DNA of 64,000 nucleotides, from NCBI RefSeq assembly GCF_007474545.1, contig NZ_VKOG01000007.1, positions 62,001 to 126,000 on the forward strand. The letters are read 5' to 3'. This document shows positions 36,281-44,539 of this stretch, piece by piece. The stretch is from Chryseobacterium binzhouense. Its GTDB lineage: Bacteria; Bacteroidota; Bacteroidia; Flavobacteriales; Weeksellaceae. The position numbers and the translations under genes were made by a program. How positions within the stretch are numbered: position 1 is the stretch's first letter; each line of letters begins with the position of its first letter. Under the pieces are notes generated by a model, which was given only the letters and a program-made list of their open reading frames with translations, did no database searches and had not been told where the DNA came from.

Positions 36281-38641
36281 CTATTCTATATTTTTAAGTA
36301 AAATCCAGCCTGTTTTTACTGTAAGCTGTTTACTGGCAGGATCTTCAAATGTAATCTGATACCAATAAGATGCGGTTGGCAATTTTTTTCCCTGAAAATA
36401 TCCGTCCCAGAAAGGTCTTGTTTTATCAGATTTATAAACTTCTCTTCCGTAACGATCTGAAATAACTACCTGAAATTTATTGTAATCACTTATTCCTCTG
36501 AAATCAATTTTATCATTCACATTATCTCCGTTAGGCGTAATCACATTCTGCATCATAAAAGTAAAGTATTCAAGATAACCTACACAGCTTGTATTTTTTA
36601 CTCTAACTCTTATATAAACAATCGTGTTGCTTGGAATATTATTGAATAAATTTGAATTCTGCCATGTTACCCCATTATCTGCAGAATATTCTAAAACTCC
36701 GCCGCCTAGACTTGAAGCAGTTACAATTAAAGTCCCGTTTTGATTGTAATCTACGTTTACAATTTCCGGAATTGTAGCTAATTTTACTTCTGTAGTAAAT
36801 CTCTTGGTACAAACTCCGTTGGTGATATCTACAAAATACAGTCCCGGACTGTCAGCAACAAGAGTCTGACCTGTTGCTCCGTTACTCCATGTATAAGAAT
36901 AACCTGGTCCTGCACCTGCATCTAAAGTAATCCTGTCACCTGCACAGATGTAGCCTCCTGCTAAATTTGATTTAATTGCAGGGACTACTTCCACTGTAAC
37001 TATTGCAGGCTGTAAAGATTTGCAGCCCTGAGCTCCGATTGCATAGACAGTATATGTTGTCGTTTGCGTTGGAGAAACATTTCTTACAGCTCCCGTTCCG
37101 GAGAATCCTTCCCATTGATAAGTAACGCCTCCAGATGCAGTAAGTGTTGCAGATTCTCCTACACAGATGCTGAGTTTTGTACTCACAAGCTGAGCAACAG
37201 GAGTATCTTCTTTTCTTAATGTTAAAGTAACCAGCCTGCTGCAAAAACCTCCATCAGAAACAACAACATGCAGAACCTGACCATCGTTTGCATTATATAA
37301 TAACAAAGCAGCTTCCGGAATAAAATTATTGTTCTGAAGCTGTGCATCTGCCTGATTGGTATAAAAACGGAATACCGCACCCGTCGCTGTACTGATTAGC
37401 GGCTTTGCATCATTCAGATTAAAACTGCTTACAGCAGGAGTAGCACAAAGCTTCAATGTTGCGTTTTGTGCAGCCGGTGAAGTACCCCCGATAATGGTAA
37501 TCTTTGCTTCTACAGGACATGTAGATCCCGGAAGTGTTACCTGAACTTTATAGACTCCCGGTAATGTCGCTGTATAAGATACATTTGTTGCGCCCGGAAT
37601 AGGAATATCATTTCTCAGCCATTGATATGTAGTTCCAGGAACAGCAGAGGTAAGAGCCGTTAAAACCTGTGGAGTATTATCGCAAACATTAATTGTTTCA
37701 GGCAAAGGATTTCCTGCCCCGTCTACAATACTTAGTCCTATATCAAAAGAGCCTGCCTGTAGAAATACAGCAGAACCGTATATTGAATCTCTTGCATCTG
37801 CCACAACCATTTTGATATGGTATGACTGACCCGGTATCACTGTTGCTTCTGCCGTAAGTGGTGCAGTAATACCATTGTAATTGGTTGCATTAGGAGAAAG
37901 AGATCCGAAATAATTTCCATTAATGGGTCCGCAAGAAAAACTTGATGGTAAAATATTCGTTACAGAAACAGGTCCTGCTCCTCCTGGCAAAACAGCCAGA
38001 TTGGTATAAGTTGAACCTGGCGTATTAGGCTTCAGCAGTAATGCAAAAGCATCATCATACTGCGTAGGCGGACATGGAAATGAACCGGTATATTCCTCAG
38101 AAGCAAAAATATAATTAAACTTCATTTGCGTACTGGAAGGAACAAAATCAAATTCTAAAATGGCTGCATTATTAATGGTGGTAGTAGTTCCAATAGCTGC
38201 AATCAGATCGGGATCACTTCCTCCACCATTCCCGTCACTCAAAACATTTGCCTCAGGATTATTCCCCGCTTTTCTGGCAAAACCTGTTGTAAGAACAATA
38301 CCTTCCTGAAAAGGAAAATTAGACGTTGTTTTATTAAAGTATCCCCAAAATCTGTCATTCATAGTTACAGGATGATTAGGAGAAACTGTTACGTTTGAAA
38401 TATTGGGAGCAGCACAAGTGGAACCGGCACCTACAAGCACATTGGTAACCAATTGAGTAGGAGTAAAAGCACTTTGAGGATAAGAAGCAACATTTACATC
38501 AATTAAATCGCCTGCTTTTGCAGCAGAAGGCTTTGCTTTCTTATCATTAACTGATCTTTTCTGGGCATAAGAAGTAAACCCAATAAGAAAAAGTAGAAAA
38601 AAACTTAATTTAGAGTAATTATTTAATCTATAATTTAACAT
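36281..38641 (-). CDS. Choice-of-anchor L protein with T9SS type B sorting domain (copy 3)
   Basis: A 786-residue paralogue, the same length as copy 1. It has a signal peptide (MLNYRLNNYSKLSFFLLFLIGFTSYAQ), an anchor-L domain (AGDLIDVNVASYPQSAFTPTQL; FASEEYTGSFPCPPTQYDD; LAVLPGGAGPVSVTNI), Ig/PKD-like repeats (TYQWLRNDIPIPGATN; CVGESATLTASGG; YTWSNGATGQT), and a type B sorting domain (ITPNGDNVNDKIDF, SDRYGREVY, LPTASYWYQI, GWILLKN). Its own promoter and terminator bound it. Likely T9SS cargo of unknown role. Confidence 0.85.
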   Translation of the reverse strand: MLNYRLNNYSKLSFFLLFLIGFTSYAQKRSVNDKKAKPSAAKAGDLIDVNVASYPQSAFTPTQLVTNVLVGAGSTCAAPNISNVTVSPNHPVTMNDRFWGYFNKTTSNFPFQEGIVLTTGFARKAGNNPEANVLSDGNGGGSDPDLIAAIGTTTTINNAAILEFDFVPSSTQMKFNYIFASEEYTGSFPCPPTQYDDAFALLLKPNTPGSTYTNLAVLPGGAGPVSVTNILPSSFSCGPINGNYFGSLSPNATNYNGITAPLTAEATVIPGQSYHIKMVVADARDSIYGSAVFLQAGSFDIGLSIVDGAGNPLPETINVCDNTPQVLTALTSAVPGTTYQWLRNDIPIPGATNVSYTATLPGVYKVQVTLPGSTCPVEAKITIIGGTSPAAQNATLKLCATPAVSSFNLNDAKPLISTATGAVFRFYTNQADAQLQNNNFIPEAALLLYNANDGQVLHVVVSDGGFCSRLVTLTLRKEDTPVAQLVSTKLSICVGESATLTASGGVTYQWEGFSGTGAVRNVSPTQTTTYTVYAIGAQGCKSLQPAIVTVEVVPAIKSNLAGGYICAGDRITLDAGAGPGYSYTWSNGATGQTLVADSPGLYFVDITNGVCTKRFTTEVKLATIPEIVNVDYNQNGTLIVTASSLGGGVLEYSADNGVTWQNSNLFNNIPSNTIVYIRVRVKNTSCVGYLEYFTFMMQNVITPNGDNVNDKIDFRGISDYNKFQVVISDRYGREVYKSDKTRPFWDGYFQGKKLPTASYWYQITFEDPASKQLTVKTGWILLKNIE

Positions 38642-38657
38642 TTTGGAATTGTTTGTC

Positions 38658-38665
38658 CAAAAATA
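38658..38665 (-). promoter_or_regulatory. -7 box for anchor-L copy 3
   Basis: TATTTTTG on the minus strand, 16 nt before ATG 38641, the same placing as for copies 1 and 2. Confidence 0.55.
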
Positions 38666-38800
38666 CCAATTTTTTATGACTTAAAATACTCTTATATGCT
38701 AATTATTGATAATCAGATAGTAATTTAATTAAATTTTAACTTAAAAATTTAACCTTTTTTTAATCTCTAAATAAGGAATTTATATTAGAAACAGAGATGA

Positions 38801-39331
38801 TTAATCTTTTTTCATCTCGTCAATTTTATTCTGAAGCTCTGTAATTTTATCTTTCAGAAATTTTATTTCGTTTTTATTACTGCTGACATTACTTTTCAGG
38901 ATTACGTTTTTTGCACGTTCATTATGGTCGTCCTCGTCTTCTTCTTCATTGATCTCTTCAATATCTTCCTGAATATCCTCAATATCCTCGTTAATCTCTT
39001 CAATATCTTCACTAATTTCTTCGATGTCTTCGCTGATTTCCTCAATATCTTCCTGAATGTCTTCAATATCTTCCTGGATATCTTCAATTTTTTCATGGCT
39101 TTTATTTACCGACATCTGGATAAAAATGGCAAGATAAATAGCTTCCAAAGAAACCACCGTAGTAAGTATCAAAAGCATTTTGTCAAACTCAACTATATTG
39201 AGAATGGGAAGTAAAAATGAAATTAAAAAAAACAGAGTATGAGCAATTAAAGAAGGTATTGAGCCTATCCACCAGGTAATTCCGTTGGCTATTTTTTCCA
39301 GCAATTCTATTTTTTCGTGTGACTTTTTCAT
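38801..39331 (-). CDS. Two-helix membrane protein with an acidic seven-heptad coiled coil
   Basis: A 176-residue protein. Two membrane segments (about 26-47 and 52-73) resemble DUF1003 or low-affinity iron permease-like proteins (LLILTTVVSLEAIYLAIFI). Residues 82-130 are seven perfect heptads of the form I-E-D/E-I-Q/S/N-E-D/E, so Ile fills both a and d positions and nearly all other positions are acidic. The heptapeptide KSHEKIE occurs at 3-9 and again at 77-83, before each half. A basic/acidic second helix ends the protein (NEIKFLKDKITELQNKIDEM). It is last in the run rnz-TIGR02757-this gene. Function unknown. Confidence 0.75.
   Translation of the reverse strand: MKKSHEKIELLEKIANGITWWIGSIPSLIAHTLFFLISFLLPILNIVEFDKMLLILTTVVSLEAIYLAIFIQMSVNKSHEKIEDIQEDIEDIQEDIEEISEDIEEISEDIEEINEDIEDIQEDIEEINEEEDEDDHNERAKNVILKSNVSSNKNEIKFLKDKITELQNKIDEMKKD
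38942..39088 (-). repeat. Seven 21-bp in-frame coding repeats
   Basis: The 147 bp encode the seven heptads. Units differ mostly at synonymous or conservative positions, which shows expansion by duplication followed by divergence, with the 7-residue phase kept throughout. Confidence 0.8.
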
Positions 39332-39350
39332 CAGTTCAGTTCGTTTTTGT

Positions 39351-40124
39351 TTACAGTAAATCTTTGGTTACTCCTAATCCAAAAAGTGCAAAATCATATT
39401 TTGAAGGATCTTTATCATCCAGCTTTCTCACAATAATATCAAGTTCTTCTACCGTTTTCCAGTCATTTTGAGTTCTGGAAATCAAACCAAGTTTCCTGGA
39501 GATATTCCCTGTATGAACATCTAAAGGAATGGATAAAAACCGTTGATCTATTTTCTGCCAGATTCCGAAATCTACACCGCGGTTATCTTTTCTTATCATC
39601 CATCTAAGAAACATCATGATCCGTTTGGAAGAAGAATTTTTATAGGGCGAACTTACATGTTTATGCGTTCTGTGTTTTTCTGTTCCCAAAAACTTCTGCC
39701 TGAACCTTTCTATAGAATGCTGGAAATTGGTTTCTTCGTTATTAATCAAAAACAAATCTTCCAGACTTTCATTTTCACTGTAAATTTTTTGAAACTGCCT
39801 GATGAAATAAATAAAATCTTCACCATTAAAAGTTCTGTGGATATTTTTATCCTGTAAAGAGGTCAAATCACTTTCGGTATGGTTCATCACAAAGTCATAA
39901 GGCGAATTTCCCATTATGTCCAACATTTTATCTGCAGACCTTATGATAGATTTTCTATTTCCCCAAGCTATAGTTGCCGCCAGAAAACCTGCAATTTCAA
40001 CATCCTGTTTCAAGCTGAAACGATGCGGAATTTGTACAGGATCATCCTGAATAAAATCCAGATTGTTGTAAAAATCTGCCTTCTCGTTCAGAAAATCTTT
40101 TAATTCTGAAAAATTCATTTCCAT
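39351..40124 (-). CDS. TIGR02757 family (DUF2400) protein
   Basis: A 257-residue soluble protein. DDPVQIPHRFSLKQDVEIAGFL, ATIAWGNRKSIIRSADKML, FLRWMIRKDNRGVDFGIW and LSIPLDVHTGNISRKLGL are characteristic of this Bacteroidota family. Parts of the C-terminal half recall HhH DNA glycosylases, but no catalytic residues can be named. It lies 1 bp behind the ribonuclease Z gene. Function unknown. Confidence 0.88.
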   Translation of the reverse strand: MEMNFSELKDFLNEKADFYNNLDFIQDDPVQIPHRFSLKQDVEIAGFLAATIAWGNRKSIIRSADKMLDIMGNSPYDFVMNHTESDLTSLQDKNIHRTFNGEDFIYFIRQFQKIYSENESLEDLFLINNEETNFQHSIERFRQKFLGTEKHRTHKHVSSPYKNSSSKRIMMFLRWMIRKDNRGVDFGIWQKIDQRFLSIPLDVHTGNISRKLGLISRTQNDWKTVEELDIIVRKLDDKDPSKYDFALFGLGVTKDLL

Positions 40125-40125
40125 A

Positions 40126-41040
40126 TCAAATTTTCACACATTCCAGCGCTTTAGGAAGATACGTATTAGGAAAAATATTTCTTGCTTCATCAGTAAAGAC
40201 CGTTAAGTCACCATAACGATTGGAAAAATGACCTAAAATCAATTTTCCGACCTCAGCTTTTTTAGCAATTGTAGCCGCTTCCAAAGCCGTAGCGTGACCG
40301 GTATAATCTGCCATTTCTTTCAAATCATGAAGAAAAGTAGACTCATGATAAAGAACACTTACATTTTTAATAATAGAAACAACAGACTCTAAATATCTTG
40401 TATCACTGCAAAATGCATAAGAAACCGGCGGTGCAGGATCTGTTGTCAGAATTTCATTTTTCAAAACATATCCGTCGCTTAATACAAAATCTTTTCCTGC
40501 CTTCAGATGATGATAATCACAAGTTTCAATTTCACTGTATTTAGAGACTTCTTCTATATTGATGTGTCTTTCTTTAGGTTTTTCTCTAAATAAATATCCG
40601 TTGCAGTAAATCCTGTGATCCAGCGGTATGGTGTACACTTCTACCCGGTTATCTTCATAAATTTTTTCTGAATAATCCTTATCCAGCTCATGATAAATGA
40701 CCTCAAAGCCTCGGTGGGTTTCAGTGATGGTAAAAATTGTTTCAAGCATTTTTTTTATTCCTTTCGGACCGTAGACATGAAGCGGATTTTCTCTTCCTAA
40801 AAGCCTGAAAGACGCAATGAGTCCCGGCAAACCAAAACAATGATCACCATGAAGATGCGAAATAAAAATATGATTAATCTTTGAAAATCTTGCTTTGGCT
40901 TTTCTAAGCTGCACCTGCGTTCCTTCTCCACAATCAATCAGGAAGCATCGTTCTTCCATTTCCAGAAGTTGTGACGTCGGTGATGTATTCACCGTCGGAA
41001 TAGCAGAATTAAAGCCCAATATCGTTAAATAAGTACTCAA
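40126..41040 (-). CDS. rnz: Ribonuclease Z
   Basis: A 304-residue metallo-beta-lactamase-fold endonuclease that trims tRNA 3' ends. The zinc motif HLHGDH gives His62, His64, Asp66 and His67; further ligands lie in CSDTRY and GHFSNRYGD. The exosite insertion is present (residues about 150-185). A -7 box lies at 41060. First gene of the rnz-TIGR02757-coiled-coil run. Confidence 0.95.
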   Translation of the reverse strand: MSTYLTILGFNSAIPTVNTSPTSQLLEMEERCFLIDCGEGTQVQLRKAKARFSKINHIFISHLHGDHCFGLPGLIASFRLLGRENPLHVYGPKGIKKMLETIFTITETHRGFEVIYHELDKDYSEKIYEDNRVEVYTIPLDHRIYCNGYLFREKPKERHINIEEVSKYSEIETCDYHHLKAGKDFVLSDGYVLKNEILTTDPAPPVSYAFCSDTRYLESVVSIIKNVSVLYHESTFLHDLKEMADYTGHATALEAATIAKKAEVGKLILGHFSNRYGDLTVFTDEARNIFPNTYLPKALECVKI

Positions 41041-41059
41041 ATCAAAAAATTATAGGACG

Positions 41060-41067
41060 CAAATGTA
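41060..41067 (-). promoter_or_regulatory. -7 box for rnz
   Basis: TACATTTG on the minus strand, 19 nt before the rnz ATG. Confidence 0.5.
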
Positions 41068-41184
41068 CGATAAAAGGTTGAGGTTGAAAATCGACCTGAA
41101 ATTAAGACTGTTTCAAATCAATAATTTTTCAGAAAAAAATCTGACAGCTTTTCAACCAGATAAATGTCTTTGTCCGACAAAAAT

Positions 41185-41754
41185 TTATTTATTCAAAAAT
41201 TCCAGAAACAAATCCAGTGCTTTTTTTCTGTGACTAATTTTGTTTTTATCTTCGGGATTCATCTCTGCAAAAGTCTTTTCATATCCTTCCGGAACAAAAA
41301 TAGGATCATATCCGAATCCTTTAAAACCTTTGTTTTCATTCAAAAGATTACCATAAACTCTTCCTTCAAAATATTGAGCCCCATTTTCATCATAATAGCA
41401 CAGAACGGTAATGAAAAAAGCTTTCCTGTTGTCAATATCCTCCATTTCACCCAAAACTTTTTCAATATTTTTAGCAAAATCATGATCTCCTGCATAGCGG
41501 GCAGAAAAAATTCCCGGTCTACCGTCTAAAGCCTCCACAGCCAAACCGCTATCATCTCCCAAACTTGGAATTCCTGTTTTTTCAAAGCAGTACTTTGCTT
41601 TTATTAAAGCATTGGCATGGAAAGAATCACCGTCTTCTACAATTTCTTCATGAATATTGTAATCTCTAAGGCTCTTAACCAAAAATCTGTCTCCCAGAAT
41701 CTGCTGAATTTCTTCTTTCTTGTGAATATTGTGTGTAGCTACTAATAATTCCAT
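41185..41754 (-). CDS. rdgB: Non-canonical purine NTP pyrophosphatase (RdgB/HAM1)
   Basis: A 189-residue house-cleaning enzyme that hydrolyses ITP, dITP and XTP. VATHNIHKKEEI (5-16), PSLGDDSGLAVEALDGRPG with Asp67/Asp68, ARYAGDH, GFGYDPIFVPEGYEKTFAEM and the final SHRKKAL are all diagnostic. It is transcribed alone from a -7 box at 41783. Confidence 0.96.
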   Translation of the reverse strand: MELLVATHNIHKKEEIQQILGDRFLVKSLRDYNIHEEIVEDGDSFHANALIKAKYCFEKTGIPSLGDDSGLAVEALDGRPGIFSARYAGDHDFAKNIEKVLGEMEDIDNRKAFFITVLCYYDENGAQYFEGRVYGNLLNENKGFKGFGYDPIFVPEGYEKTFAEMNPEDKNKISHRKKALDLFLEFLNK

Positions 41755-41782
41755 TCTTGATTGATAATGATATTAAGTCCGG

Positions 41783-41790
41783 CAAATTTA
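41783..41790 (-). promoter_or_regulatory. -7 box for rdgB
   Basis: TAAATTTG on the minus strand, 28 nt before the rdgB ATG. Confidence 0.5.
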
Positions 41791-41848
41791 TAACTTTATT
41801 AGAGTTTTAAGGCTTGAAAGAGGACAATTCTTATTAGTACTTTATTTA

Positions 41849-42125
41849 TTAAATAAAAATTCTACAGGAATATGAAGCCTTTTGCTCTTTATAAGTTGAA
41901 TATTTTTTATCAACCATCAGTTTCAATTCTTTTATCAGAAACCGCAGAGAATGATCAGAATTTGGAGAAATGACTGGTCAGACCGTCCTGATTTTCTTAG
42001 CTGTGAGCAGATAGTATCTTTTCTGTTGGTGTAAGATTTTCAAAAGGTTTTTGTGGAAAATAGTCTGAATCCTGAAATGCAGAAAATAATGAAACTAAAA
42101 AAAAGAGCAGAAATCTATACATCAT
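41849..42125 (-). pseudogene. Decayed gene for a small secreted protein
   Basis: From ATG 42125 (or 42122) a signal peptide MMYRFLLFFLVSLFSAFQ is followed by about 25 residues, and the frame stops at 41997-41999. The next frame continues with a protein-like, Lys-rich helix (NSDHSLRFLIKELKLMVDKKY, split here for length) to a stop at 41849, with one further in-frame stop on the way. The span of 277 bp fits a one-base shift. A perfect -7 box lies upstream. Intact it would be about 90 residues. The family is not recognised. Confidence 0.5.
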
Positions 42126-42138
42126 TTATAATTTGATA

Positions 42139-42146
42139 CAAATATA
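42139..42146 (-). promoter_or_regulatory. -7 box upstream of the decayed secreted-protein gene
   Basis: TATATTTG on the minus strand, 13 nt before ATG 42125. Confidence 0.5.
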
Positions 42147-42216
42147 AATTTTAGCATCCAAAATTTTCATCTGTAACTGGAAATCTTTCTTTTAATCTTA
42201 TAATCTGCATTCTGTA

Positions 42217-42867
42217 TTAAAATGTAATGACAACACCATAGTCATTCATAATCTGATTGATTTTCAACGGATCCCGAATCTGGTTATTCTGAAAGTCCAT
42301 ATATTTAAGATCTTTCAAATTGATGATTTCTTTTGGTACATTTTTAAAATCATTATTGTTCAGATACAAGGATTCTAAATTTTTAATTTTTGAAAAATTT
42401 TTAGGAAGTTTCGTCAGATGATCATTTTCAAGATGTAAAATTTTTAATTTGGGTAATAGTGAAAGTGTCTCTACTGTTTGTTCCAGATTCATATTTTTTT
42501 CTTCATTCAGATACAGCTCTTCCAGATTTTGCAGACTGCGGAAAGATTTGGGAAGATTCTTAAAATTATTTCCGCTGATATCTAATATTTTGAGATTCTG
42601 AAGCTGCGAAATTCCTTCCGGTAAAAAAGTGAGACCGTCGTTTTTCAGGCTCAAATATTCTAAATTTTTAAATTGTGACCAAAAGCCTTCAGGAAAATCA
42701 ATCTTCTGATTGCTCAGATCAAGTTTTCTTACTGTTTCAGGATTTCTTAATGCTTCTTCTATTGAAGTATAGGTCTTTGTTTCCTGAGAAAAGTCCGTGT
42801 TTTGTGAAAAGCTTACATTGAAAAAGCTTAAACACAAAAACATCAATAATAGTGTAGATGTTTTCAT
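42217..42867 (-). CDS. Secreted leucine-rich-repeat protein
   Basis: A 216-residue protein with a signal peptide (MKTSTLLLMFLCLSFFNVSFSQ) and about six leucine-rich repeats of 23 residues from residue 50 on, of the form LPxxhxxLxxLxxLxLxxNxh (for example LEYLSLKNDGLTFLPEGISQ and LKILDISGNNFKNLPKSF). No catalytic domain or T9SS sorting domain is attached. LRR proteins bind other proteins; the partner is unknown. Confidence 0.85.
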   Translation of the reverse strand: MKTSTLLLMFLCLSFFNVSFSQNTDFSQETKTYTSIEEALRNPETVRKLDLSNQKIDFPEGFWSQFKNLEYLSLKNDGLTFLPEGISQLQNLKILDISGNNFKNLPKSFRSLQNLEELYLNEEKNMNLEQTVETLSLLPKLKILHLENDHLTKLPKNFSKIKNLESLYLNNNDFKNVPKEIINLKDLKYMDFQNNQIRDPLKINQIMNDYGVVITF

Positions 42868-42934
42868 TTCGGATATTTTTGTTGTTAAATTAACCAGCCT
42901 TTATTTCTTATTTTACTGACAATTGTAAGTGTAT

Positions 42935-42968
42935 TAATCCGGCAGAGATTTTTTTCTCAGCCGGATTT
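42935..42968. terminator. Stem-loop between the lipoprotein and LRR genes
   Basis: AATCCGGC (42936-42943) pairs with GCCGGATT (42960-42967), with GAGA/TCTC extending the stem inward. T-richness after the stem is poor on the minus strand, so termination is uncertain. Confidence 0.4.
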
Positions 42969-42979
42969 TAAGTTCAAGT

Positions 42980-43636
42980 TTACTTTGTTTCCGGTTTGTA
43001 AGGAAGAGAAGACTTGTGAACAATAATTCTCAACTTTCCGTCTTCACCTTTTCTGAAAACCCATGTTTTGTCTACCATTACCTCATCACCTTCTTTATCG
43101 GTTACCCAGACATTTCCCATGGTAATTGCTACCGAACCGTAAATCTGGATTCCCTCATTATTATTTCCGGCATTGTCGTATCTCGCTTTCACCCATGGTT
43201 TTAAAGCAAAACCTTTATCATTAGGATAATCCGGATCTCCTCCTACAAAATAAGCCAAAGCTCCTTTTTTGTCGTTTCTGAAAGTTTGATCTCCGTACGC
43301 CAAAGTAGGTTTAAAGAAAACTTTACCCTGATCATAGTTGTAAGCATCAGACAATACCTGTTCTGCAAATTTTTTATAATCGCCCCCTTCTTCTTTTATC
43401 TGACCAATCTTCACAAGTGCATCACACCAAGCCTGCTGAGCCGCATTTACCTCATCATAGGTAATAATATCCTGCGCTCCTTCTTCCACATATACCAATC
43501 CCAGTTCATCTATCACTTTCTGCACTTTTTCATTTGTCTGGACAGGCTGACTTGGAGCTTTTTCCGTTACTTTATTACAGGAATACACCGCAGCTGCCAC
43601 CATTAAACTTCCTAAAAATAATTTTGCTTTTTTCAT
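42980..43636 (-). CDS. Lipoprotein with an NTF2-like C-terminal domain
   Basis: A 218-residue lipoprotein with lipobox AVYSC (Cys20). The body has a Trp-rich first half (NAAQQAWCDALVKIGQI) and a C-terminal sheet (QIYGSVAITMGNVWVTDKEG, then VDKTWVFRKGEDGKLRIIVHKS) that resembles NTF2-like or CaMKII-association-type domains. Proteins of this look are sometimes labelled phosphoribosyl-AMP cyclohydrolase in databases; I see no HisI motif and regard that label as wrong. Function unknown. Confidence 0.7.
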   Translation of the reverse strand: MKKAKLFLGSLMVAAAVYSCNKVTEKAPSQPVQTNEKVQKVIDELGLVYVEEGAQDIITYDEVNAAQQAWCDALVKIGQIKEEGGDYKKFAEQVLSDAYNYDQGKVFFKPTLAYGDQTFRNDKKGALAYFVGGDPDYPNDKGFALKPWVKARYDNAGNNNEGIQIYGSVAITMGNVWVTDKEGDEVMVDKTWVFRKGEDGKLRIIVHKSSLPYKPETK

Positions 43637-43805
43637 AATTGTAAGTATTTAAATTGTTAGTATATGTTTTTCGATTTTTTATTGTGCTTTATCTAAGTCT
43701 CGTTGCTTTTTTTATGATAGTAAGATTTTAAAAACAAAATCAAATACTATGCCAATTGATAGTATTACTATTTAATGTAATTATAAAATATTTTTTGGTA
43801 TAAGT

Positions 43806-43836
43806 TTTGCTACACCTGATAATAGTTATAAATTTG
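43806..43836 (+). promoter_or_regulatory. Promoter of the TetR-ABC-HlyD-TolC operon
   Basis: TTTG at 43806-43809, 19 bp, TAAATTTG at 43829-43836, 16 nt before ATG 43853. A perfect Bacteroidota promoter. Confidence 0.75.
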
Positions 43837-43852
43837 CAATATATATTGAAAA

Positions 43853-44530
43853 ATGGAATTTCAGGTTAAATTTAAGGTCAACGAAAAACTATATTTAAAA
43901 GATCCCGAAAACAGTGAGATCGGGAAAGCTATTGTGAAAAATTCTATCGAATTGATTTATGAAACCGGTTTTGAAAGCTTTACCTTCAAAAAACTGGCTC
44001 AAAAGATCAGCTCGACAGAAGCTACTGTTTACAGATACTTCTCTTCTAAGCATAAACTTCTCACCTATATCCTCAACTGGTATTGGTCTTATATAGAATT
44101 TATTTCTAATATTAAACTGCAGGAAATAAAAGATCCTTACCAAAGAATTGAAAAAATGCTTGAGATCATCACTCATAATAATGAAACCGATGATAAGATT
44201 GAAGATTATGACCTTAATAAGCTTCACAGCATTGTGATTGCAGAAAGCAGCAAATCTTATCTTGTAAAAGAAGTAGATGAGATTAATCAGGAAATGGTTT
44301 TCAGCCCGCTAAAAAGCCTTTGCAATTTTTTAGCTGAAGTGATTATTCAGGCAAAACCTGATTTTCAGTTTCCGAAATCTTTTGCAAGCACACTTCTGGA
44401 AACAGCCCATGATCAGCAGTTTTTCAGCGAACATCTTCCTAAACTTACCGATAATCATATTGATAGAATAGATCATAAGCAATATGTTCTAAACTACTTG
44501 AGATTCATCACCTTTAATTTGATAAAATAA
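43853..44530 (+). CDS. TetR/AcrR family transcriptional regulator
   Basis: A 225-residue protein with an N-terminal TetR helix-turn-helix at about residues 24-70 (GKAIVKNSIELIYETGFESF, LAQKISSTEATVYRYFSSKHKLL) and a helical ligand-binding domain. It is the first gene of an export operon (9 bp before the ABC gene) and is likely its autoregulated repressor. The ligand is unknown. No clear palindromic operator was seen at the promoter. Confidence 0.88.
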   Translation: MEFQVKFKVNEKLYLKDPENSEIGKAIVKNSIELIYETGFESFTFKKLAQKISSTEATVYRYFSSKHKLLTYILNWYWSYIEFISNIKLQEIKDPYQRIEKMLEIITHNNETDDKIEDYDLNKLHSIVIAESSKSYLVKEVDEINQEMVFSPLKSLCNFLAEVIIQAKPDFQFPKSFASTLLETAHDQQFFSEHLPKLTDNHIDRIDHKQYVLNYLRFITFNLIK

Positions 44531-44539
44531 TACTGAACG

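Noticed and set aside
38942-39088. 21-bp repeats as a CRISPR array or minisatellite
   Set aside because: Units are contiguous without spacers, in frame, and encode perfect heptads.
42980-43636. Phosphoribosyl-AMP cyclohydrolase (HisI)
   Set aside because: The protein is a lipoprotein without HisI metal-binding motifs.
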